Shown here: in pieces, positions 50,084-60,011 of the stretch
Numbering within the stretch: the stretch's first letter is position 1
Layout: the number at the start of each line of letters is the position of its first letter
Source: JABDIP01 sp965212545
Lineage (GTDB): Bacteria; Pseudomonadota; Alphaproteobacteria; DSM-16000; Inquilinaceae
Assembly: GCA_965212545.1 (NCBI GenBank)
Contig: CBDBVB010000030.1
Location: 124,001 to 188,000 of the forward strand
Length of the DNA: 64,000 nucleotides
Direction: 5' to 3'
The notes under the pieces: model-generated
The model's database searches: none
The model's input: only the letters and a program-made list of their open reading frames with translations
Told to the model about the DNA's origin: nothing
Made by a program: the position numbers and the translations under genes

Positions 50084-51532
50084 ATGACGGACAGTATTCG
50101 ATTCGTTCTGGATGGCGAGGTGGTGACGGTCGCCGGCGCCGATCCGATGACCACCGTCCTGCAGTGGCTGAGGGCGAACCGCCGCCCTGGCACGAAGGAG
50201 GGCTGTGCGGAAGGCGATTGCGGCGCCTGCACGGTGGCATTGGGAGAATTGGTCGGCGACAGGGTGCGCTATCGCGCGGTCAATGCCTGCATCCAGTTCC
50301 TGCCGACCCTGGACGGCAAGCAACTCGTAACCGTTGAGGACCTGAAGCGCCCGGACGGCGCGCTGCACCCGGTGCAGCAGGCGCTGGTTGATTGCCACGG
50401 TTCGCAATGCGGCTTCTGCACCCCGGGCTTCGTCATGTCGCTGTTCGCGCTGTTCCGCGAACACGACGCCCCGGACCGCGCCGGGATTTGCGATGCGTTG
50501 GCTGGCAATCTGTGCCGCTGTACCGGCTATCAGCCGATCCTGGAAGCGGCGGAGCGGATGTATGATGACGGCCGGGAAGACCAGTTTTCGGCCGCCGAGT
50601 CGGAGACCGTCTCACTGCTGAAGTCGATCCGGCGCGACGGCATGCTGGCAGCCGAGGGTTCCGGCACGCGCTACTTCGCGCCGCGGGACAAGGCCCAACT
50701 GGCAAGTCTGCTTGCCGAGCATCCCGATGCCTGGCTGCTGGCCGGCGGCACAGATGTCGGGCTCTGGGTGACCAAGCAGCATCGGCGTCCGGAGACCATG
50801 ATCGCCCTGGGTGAGGTCGCCGACCTGGACGGAGTGTCTGAAGCCGACGGTGTGCAGGAGATCGGCGCCTGCGCCGCCTACACCGATATCCTGCCGCTGA
50901 TCGAGCCGCATTATCCGGGATTCGGCGCGCTGATCCGCCGCTTGGGCTCGGTGCAGATCCGCAATGCCGGTACCATGGGTGGCAATGTCGCCAATGGCTC
51001 GCCGATCGGCGACAGCATGCCGGCGCTGATCGCATTCGGCGCGGAGGTCGTATTGGAGAGCGCTCAGGGCTCGCGCAGGCTGCCTCTCGAGGACTTCTAT
51101 CTCGACTACCGCAAGACCGCGCTTCGACCTGGCGAGTTCGTCGGCGCACTCCGCCTGCCGCTGCCGCGCGCCGGCGATCACTACGCCACCTACAAGGTGT
51201 CGAAGCGCTTCGATCAGGATATCTCCGCCGTCGCCGCCGGGTTTGCCCTGACTCTAGACGGCGATTCGGTGGCCGGTTTCCGCGCCGCCTATGGCGGAGT
51301 GGCGGCGATCCCGAAGCGCGCGACACATCTGGAATCGGCGCTGATCGGCCAGCCCTGGACGCTGGAAGCGGTCACCGCCGCATTGCCGGCGCTGGCTGTC
51401 GACTTCCAGCCGATGACCGACATGCGCGCCAGCAGCGATTATCGTGCCCTGGTGGCCCGCAACCTGATGCTGCGGTTCTACCTGGAGGCCACCGGGCAGG
51501 CCGACCTCTTGACGGAGGCGGCGCATGGCTGA
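50084..51532 (+). CDS. xdhA: Xanthine dehydrogenase small subunit XdhA
   Basis: 482 aa from ATG 50084 (GGGAGG 15 bases upstream, somewhat far). [2Fe-2S] ligands CAEGDCGACTVAL, HGSQCGFCTPGF and LCRCTGYQPI; FAD domain from about 190: LLAGGTDVGLWVT, GGNVANGSPIGD. Carries electrons from the Mo subunit to NAD. Overlaps xdhB by 8 bases. Confidence 0.95.
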   Translation: MTDSIRFVLDGEVVTVAGADPMTTVLQWLRANRRPGTKEGCAEGDCGACTVALGELVGDRVRYRAVNACIQFLPTLDGKQLVTVEDLKRPDGALHPVQQALVDCHGSQCGFCTPGFVMSLFALFREHDAPDRAGICDALAGNLCRCTGYQPILEAAERMYDDGREDQFSAAESETVSLLKSIRRDGMLAAEGSGTRYFAPRDKAQLASLLAEHPDAWLLAGGTDVGLWVTKQHRRPETMIALGEVADLDGVSEADGVQEIGACAAYTDILPLIEPHYPGFGALIRRLGSVQIRNAGTMGGNVANGSPIGDSMPALIAFGAEVVLESAQGSRRLPLEDFYLDYRKTALRPGEFVGALRLPLPRAGDHYATYKVSKRFDQDISAVAAGFALTLDGDSVAGFRAAYGGVAAIPKRATHLESALIGQPWTLEAVTAALPALAVDFQPMTDMRASSDYRALVARNLMLRFYLEATGQADLLTEAAHG

Positions 51533-53877
51533 CGATACCCGCCCGGTTCAGCGGCCGACCGGTATTACCGGCGGCGTCGCCACCGCGCTGCCCCATGACA
51601 GCGCCCGCAAGCATGTCTCCGGCGAGGCCGTCTACATAGACGACATCCCGGAGCTTCCCGGCACCCTGATGGCTCATGTGCTGATGTCGGACCGGGCCCA
51701 TGCGCGGATCGATGGCATCGATACAGGCAAGGCCGCGGCGGCGCCCGGCGTCCATGCGGTGCTGACCGCCGCCGACGTGCCGGGCGAGGTCGATATCGGC
51801 CCGGTCTTTCCGGGGCGACCCGGTGCTGGCGGACGGTCTCGTCGAATATGCCGGCCAGGCGGTCGCCGCCGTGGCTGCCGAGACCGTGGCCCAGGCCCGC
51901 GCCGCCGCTGAGTTGATCGAAGTGGGCTACCAGGACCTTCCCGCCGTTCTGACCACCCGGCAGGCCTGGGATCAGCATCATTTCGTCTCGCCGCCGCTGA
52001 CCTTCCGCATCGGCGACAGCGCCGCGGAACTGGCCAATGCGCCGCGCCGGCTTTCCGGAGAGCTGGAGATCGGCGGCCAGGACCATTTCTATCTCGAAGG
52101 CCAGGTCGCCTATGCCGTGCCGCAGGAAGACGGCGACATGGCCGTCTATTCCTCGACCCAGCATCCGTCCGAGGTGCAGCACCTGATCGCCAAGGTGCTG
52201 GGTCGGCCGGATAACGCGGTAACGGTGGAGGTGCGGCGCATGGGCGGCGGCTTCGGCGGCAAGGAGACCCAGCCCGCTCTGGTCGCCTGCATCGCCTCGC
52301 TGCTGGCCGACAGGACCGGCCGTCCGGTCAAGCTGCGCCTGGACCGCGACGACGACATGATCATGACCGGCAAGCGGCACGATTTCCTGGTCCGCTATGA
52401 GGTCGGGTTCGACGATGACGGCCGGATTTTGGCCCTGGAGATGGAACTGGCCGGCCGCTGCGGCATGTCGCCGGATCTGTCCAACGCAATCGTCGACCGG
52501 GCGATGTTCCACGCCGACAACGCCTACTATCTTCCGGCCGCCACCATCACCGGACATCGCTGCAAGACGAACACGGTCAGCAACACCGCCTTTCGCGGCT
52601 TTGGCGGACCGCAGGGCATGGTCTCGATCGAGTACGTGATCGACGAGATCGCCCGTGCCGTGGGCCGCGACCCGCTGGAGGTGCGCAAGGCCAACCTCTA
52701 TGGCAAGCGCAGCCGCAACACTACGCCCTACCATCAGAAGGTCACCGACAACATCCTGCCCGAGTTGATTCCGGCGCTGGAGCGCTCCAGCGGCTATGCC
52801 GAGCGGCGGCGGCAGGCCGACGCCTTCAATGCGGAACAGGAGCGGTTCAGGAAGGGCCTGGCACTGACGCCGGTCAAGTTCGGCATCTCGTTCACCGCCA
52901 CCCACCTGAACCAGGCCGGCGCCCTGGTGCATGTCTATCAGGATGGCAGCGTCCAGCTGAACCACGGCGGCACCGAGATGGGGCAGGGGCTCTACACCAA
53001 GGTCGCGCAGATCGTCGCCGGAGAATTCCAGATCGATCTCGACCGGGTGCGGATCACCGCAACGACCACGGACAAGGTGCCGAACACCTCGCCGACCGCC
53101 GCGTCATCCGGCACCGATCTCAATGGCCAGGCCGCCAAGGCCGCCGCCCGCGCGATCAGGGAACGCATGGCGAAGTCGTTCGCAGATCACTTCAGAATGA
53201 ACCATCACGACGTTGTTTTTGAAGGAAATATGGTGCACGGCGGCGGTCATGAAATGAGCTTCCGGCAGCTCGCCAAACATGCCTATATGAACCGCGTCTC
53301 GCTGTCCTCGACCGGCTTCTACAAGACCCCGAAGATCGCCTGGGACCGCGAGGCCGGGCGCGGCCGGCCGTTCTACTATTTCGCCTATGGCGCGGCGGTT
53401 AGCGAAGTGATGGTGGATACCCTCACGGGCGAGCACCGGCTGACGCAGGTCGATATCCTCCACGATTGCGGGGACAGTATAAATCCGGCGATCGATCTGG
53501 GGCAGATCGAGGGCGGCTTCGTCCAGGGTTACGGCTGGCTGACCTCCGAGGAGCTGTGGTGGGATGACAAGGGCCACCTGCGCACCCACGCCCCCTCCAC
53601 CTACAAGATCCCCACGGCCGGCGATGTCCCGACCGCGTTCCGCGTCACGCTGATGCATGGCAATCCCAACAAGGAAGACGTGATCCACCGCTCCAAGGCG
53701 GTCGGCGAACCGCCTCTGATGCTTGGCATTTCCGCTTTCCTGGCCCTGAAAGACGCCGTCGCGGCGACCGGCGGCCAGGGCGCGATGCCGCATCTCGACG
53801 CCCCCGCCACCCCGGAACGGGTGCTGATGGCGATCGAGGCTTTGCGCGGGGTTCCCCTGTCCCGACACGATTCCTGA
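51525..53877 (+). pseudogene. xdhB: Xanthine dehydrogenase molybdenum subunit XdhB, frameshifted
   Basis: The first 97 codons read in one frame (SGEAVYIDDIPELPGTLMAH) and the rest in another. The switch is at the GGGG run 51812-51815: with one G fewer the join is DIGPVFPGDPVLADGLVEYA, as in the family. The rest is intact: GGGFGGKETQ, FRGFGGPQGM, HGGTEMGQGLYTK and the C-terminal catalytic Glu in KAVGEPPLMLG. Corrected length 783 aa, normal. The subunit oxidises hypoxanthine/xanthine to urate. Given complete sequence elsewhere and an intact xdhA and xdhC, a sequencing error is as likely as a real lesion. Confidence 0.9.
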
Positions 53878-54857
53878 TGCGTTTCATCATCTACGGCGCG
53901 GGGGGCGTCGGCTGTGTCATCGGGGCGGAACTCCACAAGGCCGGATCGGACGTTGTCCTGATCGCACGCGGTGAGCATCTCGCGGCCATTCGCGCGCGCG
54001 GCCTGCGGTACGAGACCCCGGATGAAGACGTCACGCTGCCGATCGCCGCGGTCGGAAACCCTGGCGAGATCGTGCCGCGGGACGGTGATGTGGTCATGCT
54101 GTCGATGAAGACGCAGCATTCCGAGGCCGCGCTGGCGGATCTGCTGGCGGCGCGCGGGCCCGAAATTCCGGTCGTCTGCTGCCAGAACGGCGTTGCCAAC
54201 GAGCGGTTCGCATCGCGGATATTCCAGCGGGTCTACGCCATGTGCGTCTATCTGCCGGCGCAGTTCGTCGAACCCGGGCGTGTTCAGTGCCATGGACAGC
54301 CGATGCGCGGCATTCTCGATCTGGGCGTCTATCCCGACGGAGTCGACGAAATTGCCGCCCGGATCTGCCGTCGGCTCGAACAGGCGGACATCAGCGCCAG
54401 GCCGGTCCCCAGGGTGATGCGGCTCAAATACGGGAAGCTGCTGATGAATCTGGGCAATGCCCTCGGCGCCATTTCGCCGCGGGGTGCTGCCGCCGGCGAA
54501 GTCCTTGCGGAATTGAGGGCGGAGGGCCGCGCCTGCCTTGAAGCCGCCGGCATCGACTGGCTCAGCGACGAGGAGATGCGGGCAAGACGCAAGGGCCTGC
54601 TCGAGCACGGCCAAATCCGCGGCGCGGCGCGCGTCGGCGGGTCGTCGATACAGAGCCTGATCCGGGGAACGGGTGACATCGAGACCGACTACCTCAACGG
54701 AGAGATCGTCGAACTCGGACGTCGCCACGACGTGCCGACCCCGGCCAATGCGGTCGTCCAACGCCTGGCGAACGACCTTGCACGCCACAAGGGCCAACCC
54801 GGCGCCATCCCCATTGCGCGGGTGAGAGAGCTTATTGCGGATGCGAAGGGGCCGTAG
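53877..54857 (+). CDS. Ketopantoate reductase-family (2-dehydropantoate 2-reductase-like)
   Basis: 326 aa, overlapping the xdhB stop by one base (TGATG). Rossmann start IIYGAGGVGCVIGAEL, NGVANE, the catalytic-Lys region RVMRLKYGKLLMNLGNALGA, and PTPANAVVQRLANDL. Family members reduce ketopantoate or other 2-keto acids with NADPH. Coupling to xdhB suggests a non-canonical role (purine-degradation 2-oxo acid) rather than pantothenate synthesis; this is inference. Confidence 0.85.
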   Translation: MRFIIYGAGGVGCVIGAELHKAGSDVVLIARGEHLAAIRARGLRYETPDEDVTLPIAAVGNPGEIVPRDGDVVMLSMKTQHSEAALADLLAARGPEIPVVCCQNGVANERFASRIFQRVYAMCVYLPAQFVEPGRVQCHGQPMRGILDLGVYPDGVDEIAARICRRLEQADISARPVPRVMRLKYGKLLMNLGNALGAISPRGAAAGEVLAELRAEGRACLEAAGIDWLSDEEMRARRKGLLEHGQIRGAARVGGSSIQSLIRGTGDIETDYLNGEIVELGRRHDVPTPANAVVQRLANDLARHKGQPGAIPIARVRELIADAKGP

Positions 54858-54996
54858 GAAGACAAGGCGGACCCGTCGTCCCTAGGCCGGCTTCCGGCGA
54901 GACGCGCCGACGGGCGCCATGTAAGCGTTCCCACCGATGTCCACGTGCAGAAGTCCGGGCGCTGCTATGCAAAGTTGAAGTTTCACGCAATCGCCG

Positions 54997-55044
54997 TTGT
55001 GCAGCGCAAAATTCCTTGCTGCACTGCACAATAGAGACTATTAT
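54997..55044 (+). promoter_or_regulatory. Promoter with palindromic TGC-rich operator before an SDR gene
   Basis: TTGCTG (55016-55021), 17-base spacer, TATTAT (55039-55044). The -35 region lies inside arms TTGTGCAG (54997-55004) and CTGCACAA (55024-55031); both also resemble TGC-GCA motifs bound by PhaR, the PHB regulator of alphaproteobacteria. GGAG at 55108-55111 precedes the ATG. The remainder of the 260-bp gap shows nothing notable. Confidence 0.6.
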
Positions 55045-55118
55045 ATTAGCACTCTGGTTGGGCGCCCCGATTGCTTGAGAGATGAGCGGGCGCACTTGGC
55101 CAAGAACGGAGATTTGCC

Positions 55119-55937
55119 ATGAAAATCAATGATAAAGTCGCCGTTATCACCGGTGCGTCCGGTGGAATCGGTCGCGCGGTCTGCGAAGAGCTTGTCGCGC
55201 GCGGGGCGGCCCACGTGGCCCTGGTCGATCTCGACGACAGCGTAACCGAGGTTGCGGACCGCCTGAATCGCGAAGCAGGCCGCGATGTTGCCAAGGCCTA
55301 TCAGGGCAACACGACCGATTCGGATTTTCGCCGCAGTGTATTTGACGAAGTTTGCACGGCTCACGGTCAGGTCAACATCTGCGTGCCGGCGGCGGGCATC
55401 GTCCGCGACGCCCTGGCGGTCAAGATCGACAAGACCACCGGGCGGGCGAACATGTACCCTGAGGAGACCTTCCGACTGGTCACCGAGGTGAACTACATCG
55501 CCCCGATCTACTGGGCGATGGAGATGATCGGCCGCATGAGCGAGAGCCGGTTCAAGCGCGGGGTCGGCAAATGGGGCCCGTCGGAGGAGATGGAAGGGGC
55601 GATCGTGTTCATCGGCTCCGTCGCCTCGCAGGGCAACAAGGGCCAGATCTCCTACGCCTCGGCGAAGGCGGCGCTGGAGGGCGCGGCATCGACGCTGATG
55701 AAGGAAGCCATCTTCCACGGCGTGCGCTGCTCGATCATCCATCCGGGCTTTACCGACACCCCGATCCTTCGCGCGATGGGCGAGGAATACGTGACCAAGC
55801 ACGTGCTTCCAGATACCCAGCTGGGCCGTCTGATCAAGCCCGAGGAAATCGCCGACGCGATCTGCTTCATGATCACCAACCAGGCGGTCAGCGGCGAGAT
55901 CTGGGCGGACGCCGGCTGGCATCCGGCCGCCGCCTGA
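55119..55937 (+). CDS. SDR family oxidoreductase
   Basis: 272 aa. TGASGGIG nucleotide motif, an unusual PAAGI in place of NNAG, catalytic Ser in FIGSVASQG and YxxxK in YASAKAA. Asp of LVDLDDS after the second strand favours NAD. Insertion MSESRFKRGVGKWGP before the catalytic Ser is longer than in FabG/PhaB proteins. The upstream PhaR-like operator would fit a role in acetoacetyl/PHB metabolism, but sequence does not settle it. Confidence 0.88.
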   Translation: MKINDKVAVITGASGGIGRAVCEELVARGAAHVALVDLDDSVTEVADRLNREAGRDVAKAYQGNTTDSDFRRSVFDEVCTAHGQVNICVPAAGIVRDALAVKIDKTTGRANMYPEETFRLVTEVNYIAPIYWAMEMIGRMSESRFKRGVGKWGPSEEMEGAIVFIGSVASQGNKGQISYASAKAALEGAASTLMKEAIFHGVRCSIIHPGFTDTPILRAMGEEYVTKHVLPDTQLGRLIKPEEIADAICFMITNQAVSGEIWADAGWHPAAA

Positions 55938-56023
55938 CGGCAGTGGCACCCTGACGGCGCGACCTACCCGGCGCGCCGTCGCTGACGGAGAATGCGCGGA
56001 TCTGCTATCGTGGCCTGGAAGCC

Positions 56024-56461
56024 ATGGAGAGCAGCGTGACCGAACGAGCCGAGACGACGCTGGTGACGGACGCGATTCACAATCCGTCCGAACCCCGGCA
56101 TTTCATGCGGATCAAGCCGGTCACCCGGCATGTCGTAATCTGGCTTGGCGATGAGATGCTGGCCGAATCGTCCGAGGCCGTGCGGGTCCTGGAGGTCGGC
56201 AAGGACATCTACGACCCCGTCTGCTACCTGCCGCGATCCGACGTGACGCCGAGGTTGCGTCGCAACGACCACACCACCCATTGCCCGCTCAAGGGCGACG
56301 CCGTCTATTTCGATCTGGTTGACGCGGCCGGCGAGATTCGCGTGCCCGAGATCGCCTGGTCCTATCCCGAACCGATCGGGCCTACGGCCGAACTCACCGG
56401 CCGCGTGGCCTTCTACCCGAAGCACGTGACGATCGAAGACAGGCCGCTCCAGGTCGATTGA
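56024..56461 (+). CDS. DUF427 domain-containing protein
   Basis: 145 aa from ATG 56024; GTG 56036, with GGAGAG six bases upstream, is a good alternative. DUF427 core: HVVIWLGDEMLAESSEAVRV, PVCYLPRSDV, HTTHCPLKGDAVYFDL. A small beta-barrel-like family of unknown biochemistry. Followed by the YbjQ gene after 14 bases. Confidence 0.86.
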   Translation: MESSVTERAETTLVTDAIHNPSEPRHFMRIKPVTRHVVIWLGDEMLAESSEAVRVLEVGKDIYDPVCYLPRSDVTPRLRRNDHTTHCPLKGDAVYFDLVDAAGEIRVPEIAWSYPEPIGPTAELTGRVAFYPKHVTIEDRPLQVD

Positions 56462-56475
56462 AGGGACCCTCAAGC

Positions 56476-56796
56476 ATGCTTGTCACCACCACGGCCACTC
56501 TGCAGGACCGCCGCATCGTTGACTACAAGGGTGTCGTCAGCGGTGAGGCGATCCTCGGCGCCAATATCTTCAAGGATCTGTTCGCCGGCATCCGTGACAT
56601 TGTTGGCGGCCGCTCCGCCGCCTATGAGGAGGAGTTGCGCAAGGCCAAGGAAATGGCGATGCAGGAGATGGTTCAGCAGGCCCGCGACATGGGCGCCAAT
56701 GCCGTCATCGGTATCGATCTCGATTACGAGACCGTTGGCCAGGGCGGCAGTATGCTGATGGTCGCCGCCGCCGGCACCGCTGTTGTGGTGGAATAG
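56476..56796 (+). CDS. YbjQ-family protein
   Basis: 106 aa from ATG 56476 (AAGGGA ten bases upstream), length as E. coli YbjQ (107). Motifs: VVSGEAILGANIFKDLFAGI, DIVGGRSAAYEEEL, ARDMGANAVIGIDLDYE. Oligomeric, putatively heavy-metal-binding fold; function unproven. Confidence 0.92.
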   Translation: MLVTTTATLQDRRIVDYKGVVSGEAILGANIFKDLFAGIRDIVGGRSAAYEEELRKAKEMAMQEMVQQARDMGANAVIGIDLDYETVGQGGSMLMVAAAGTAVVVE

Positions 56797-56835
56797 CCGG
56801 TCTTCCCAGTCGATGGCGAGGACCATCGGTCAATC

Positions 56836-58263
56836 TCAAAGTCCTGCCGTAGTCTCCTGGATCACGCCCCAGGCGCGCTGGATATGATCACGCGTCACGC
56901 TCGTCTGGCCGATGGAGAAGCGGATGGCGTAGCGGCCCTTGACGCGGTTCTGGGTCAGGTACAGCCGGCCGCTGTCGTTGAGGCGTTCCAGCAGGCGCTG
57001 GTTGAGGGTGTCGAGCGCGGTCTCGTCGTCCTGGCCGACCGGGTGATAGCGGAAATTGATGAGGCCGAGGGAGAGCGGCGCCATCAGTTCGAAGTCCGGT
57101 GCGGCGGCGACCTGCTCTGACAGCTCGGCGGTCCAGGCGATATGACGAGCAATCATTTCTTTCAGTTTTTCAACGCCGTATGAGCGAATTACGAACCAAA
57201 GCTTTAATGCTCGGAAGCGGCGCCCGAGCGGTACGCCCCAATCCCGATAATCGATCACCTGGCCGGTTTCGCGGGATTGCAGATAGAGCGGCGTGACCGA
57301 GAGCGTGCGGATCAGCGCCTCCGGGTCGCGGACGAAATGGGCCGAGCAGTCGAAATTCGTGAACAGCCATTTGTGCGGGTTGAAGACGAAGCTGTCGGCA
57401 AGGTCCACCCCCTCGATCATGCTGCGATGCTCGGGCAGGATCAGCGCGCTGCCGGCCCAGGCGGCGTCGACATGCAGGAAGATGCCGTGGCGGCGGCAGA
57501 GCTCGGCGATCGGGCGCAGCGGATCGATGCCGCCGACGCCGGTGCTGCCCAGCGTGGCGACGACACAGGCCGGGGTGATGCCGGCCGCGATATCGGCCTC
57601 GATCGCCTGCTCCAGAGCGTCCACCCGCATGGCGAAATCGTCTCCGGCGGCGATCTTGCGCAAGGATTCGCGGCCATAGCCGGCGATCATCGCGTCCTTC
57701 TCGATCGAGGAATGCGCCTCTTCCGACACGTAGGCGGCGAGCCGAATGCCCTCAGCGCCCATCGCACCGAGCCCGACCTCGTTGACCCGCCAGCCGGTCG
57801 CCCGCTCCCGCGCTGTCAGCAGGGCGCAAAGCGAGGCGCCGGACGCGGTGTCCTGGATCACCCCGTGGAAACCATCGGGAAGGCCGATCATCTGGCCGAG
57901 CCATTGCATCATCCGGGTTTCCAGCTCGGTGCCGGCCGGCGAGGTCTGCCACAGCATGCAATTGGCGCCCAGCGTGGCGGTCAGCATCTCGGCCAGCACC
58001 GAAGGCGGTGAGGCATTGGCCGGGAAGAAGGCGAAGAAGCTGGGGTGCTGCCAATGGGTCACGCCGGGCAGGATATCGGCCTGGAAATCGGCGAAGATCC
58101 GATCCATCGGTTCCGGCCCGGCCGGCGGGCCCGCCGGCAGCCGCTCGGCGATCTCGCCCGGCTTGACCTGGGCGCGCACCGGATAGGCCTCGACCGTTTG
58201 CAGGTAGTCGGCCATCCAGTCGACGATGTCATGTGCCTGCCGGCGAAACTGGTCGATATCCAC
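56836..58263 (-). CDS. PLP-dependent (group II, aromatic-type) decarboxylase
   Basis: 475 aa from GTG 58263, chosen because GGGGAGGG lies nine bases upstream; ATG 58281 is in frame but would place that site inside the gene. Group II decarboxylase: FADFQADILPGVTHWQHPSF, the PLP Lys in VFNPHKWLFTNFDCS, DAAWAGSA with the PLP-contacting Asp, ATLGSTGVGG. Close to aromatic-L-amino-acid or tyrosine decarboxylases; substrate not assigned. Confidence 0.9.
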   Translation of the reverse strand: MDIDQFRRQAHDIVDWMADYLQTVEAYPVRAQVKPGEIAERLPAGPPAGPEPMDRIFADFQADILPGVTHWQHPSFFAFFPANASPPSVLAEMLTATLGANCMLWQTSPAGTELETRMMQWLGQMIGLPDGFHGVIQDTASGASLCALLTARERATGWRVNEVGLGAMGAEGIRLAAYVSEEAHSSIEKDAMIAGYGRESLRKIAAGDDFAMRVDALEQAIEADIAAGITPACVVATLGSTGVGGIDPLRPIAELCRRHGIFLHVDAAWAGSALILPEHRSMIEGVDLADSFVFNPHKWLFTNFDCSAHFVRDPEALIRTLSVTPLYLQSRETGQVIDYRDWGVPLGRRFRALKLWFVIRSYGVEKLKEMIARHIAWTAELSEQVAAAPDFELMAPLSLGLINFRYHPVGQDDETALDTLNQRLLERLNDSGRLYLTQNRVKGRYAIRFSIGQTSVTRDHIQRAWGVIQETTAGL

Positions 58264-58448
58264 GTGCAAATCCCTCCCCATCGTCGTCGCCCCGAATGTC
58301 GGGGGCCAGACGATAGGGCAGACGGCAGGGGAGGTCATCCGCCTAGCGCGTCGTGGACTGCAAGGAACCGCAGGATGCGGGCCGTCAATGGCCATTGCCG
58401 GACGCCGGTATTTCCGCTTGAGTCATCAGGATTGCGGAAGGGAATACA

Positions 58449-59171
58449 ATGCTGCATCGCCCTGTATTGATGGTCTTGGCGCTGACCGCCTGCACCCTGC
58501 CGCTCAACGATGACCCGCCGGCTCCGGATGGGCTCGCCGACCGGTTCGAACTGGTCGCCTTCTATGACGAGGCCAGCGGCGGGGAAATTCCATTGCGGCG
58601 GTGGGAAGAGCCGGTCAGCATCCAGATCGGGCAGGCCAACGCGGCCCCCTATCGGGAGGCGGCGCAGGACGTGATCGCGACCCTGGATCGGCTGACCCCG
58701 ATGCCGGTCGCCGAACGCCGCGGCGATATGTCAGCCAACATCCTGGTGCTGATCGGCACCCGGGAAGAGATGGAGGCGTTGTGGCATCAATTCCCCGACT
58801 ACGGAATTGGCCGCGACCCCCGGATCCACTTCGATTGCATGGTAACGGCCTATCCCGGGCCCGGATTGGCGCCGTTTGAGATTGGCGCCGCCATAGTGAT
58901 GATCGATTCCGATCTTCCGGAGCCCGCACATATCCGGCGCTGCCTGGCCCAGGAGTTGACCCAGGCGCTTGGCCTTATGAACGATATTGACGACCCGGAC
59001 GGCACGGTCTTTTCCAGCCGCTCTCGACGCGAGACCCTGAGCCCGGGGGACGAGCAGTTGGTCCGCATTCTTTACGACCCGCGGCTGCGGTCCGGCATGA
59101 CCCGGGCCGAGGCGATGCCCATCGTGCGCCGGATCGCAGCGGAAATGGAGGCTGAGCTTCTGATCAACTGA
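58449..59171 (+). CDS. DUF2927 lipoprotein
   Basis: 240 aa. Lipobox LTAC at residues 12-15. DUF2927 markers: RRWEEPVSIQIGQAN and a degenerate zincin-like CLAQELTQALGLMNDID, where the metzincin HExxH is replaced. Conserved in Alphaproteobacteria; probably not an active protease. Followed by a gap of 162 bases. Confidence 0.85.
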   Translation: MLHRPVLMVLALTACTLPLNDDPPAPDGLADRFELVAFYDEASGGEIPLRRWEEPVSIQIGQANAAPYREAAQDVIATLDRLTPMPVAERRGDMSANILVLIGTREEMEALWHQFPDYGIGRDPRIHFDCMVTAYPGPGLAPFEIGAAIVMIDSDLPEPAHIRRCLAQELTQALGLMNDIDDPDGTVFSSRSRRETLSPGDEQLVRILYDPRLRSGMTRAEAMPIVRRIAAEMEAELLIN

Positions 59172-59333
59172 ATCGTCTCGTTCGATGCGATGGCGGCACC
59201 TTCGGGTCGCCAGGTCGGCGGCGGGTTGCGGGCCTGTGCGAGGCCTGTGGACGCCGGGCGGCCGGATCGTCTATTCAACACATCCGCCGAGTGAACGGCG
59301 ATCCCTGTCGACAGTCCAGCCGAGTGGTTTGCG

Positions 59334-59930
59334 ATGTTCCATTTTCCCGTGCCGCAACGACCCACGATCCGTCCGAAAATGCCGACCTTTGTTTTCGGCG
59401 AGGGCGTCTATAGCGCCGAGGAGATCGAACGGATCAACCAGGTCGCCGATGCCCAACCGCCTGAGCGGGTGGTCGTCGGCAAGGATCTGACCTACAAGCC
59501 CGAGGGCAATCGTAGCCATGTCCGCCGGGTCGAACCGACACGCGAGAACCAGTGGATCTACCAGAAGCTGGTCGATGCGATCTCGATCCTGAATGCCAGC
59601 ACCTACCAGTTCGACATCACCGGCACGGATCAGTCGCTGTATCACGTCACCTATGAAGGGTCGGAGCAAGGGCATTACGCCTGGCACACCGATCTCGGCC
59701 ACGAGAAGCAGGCCACGCGCAAGCTGTCGATCACGTTTCAGATGACCGACGGATCCGAATACGAAGGCGGCGACCTGGAATTCAACGGTACCGGCCAGAT
59801 CGAGACCGCGCCGAAGAAGAGGGGCCAGTTGATCCTGTTTCCCTCCTACGTCCTGCACCGCGTCGCGCCGGTGACCAAGGGCGTGCGCCGCGCCATGGTC
59901 GCCTGGATCGTCGGGCCACCTTTCAAGTGA
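59334..59930 (+). CDS. 2-oxoglutarate/Fe(II)-dependent oxygenase (PKHD-type)
   Basis: 198 aa. Iron ligands His and Asp in GHYAWHTDLG, distal His in SYVLHRVAPVTKGVRRAMVA with the 2-oxoglutarate-binding Arg. Prolyl-hydroxylase-like double-stranded beta-helix. Substrate unknown; E. coli YbiX-type members are of uncertain role. No ribosome site at ATG 59334; ATG 59379 is an alternative. Confidence 0.88.
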   Translation: MFHFPVPQRPTIRPKMPTFVFGEGVYSAEEIERINQVADAQPPERVVVGKDLTYKPEGNRSHVRRVEPTRENQWIYQKLVDAISILNASTYQFDITGTDQSLYHVTYEGSEQGHYAWHTDLGHEKQATRKLSITFQMTDGSEYEGGDLEFNGTGQIETAPKKRGQLILFPSYVLHRVAPVTKGVRRAMVAWIVGPPFK

Positions 59931-60011
59931 GGCCGCCTTGCCGGTCGCGGGCGGATCGGTCAGAGTGACCGGCATGGGTTGCGGATCGAGACATAGTCGC
60001 CTGGCTGTTGG

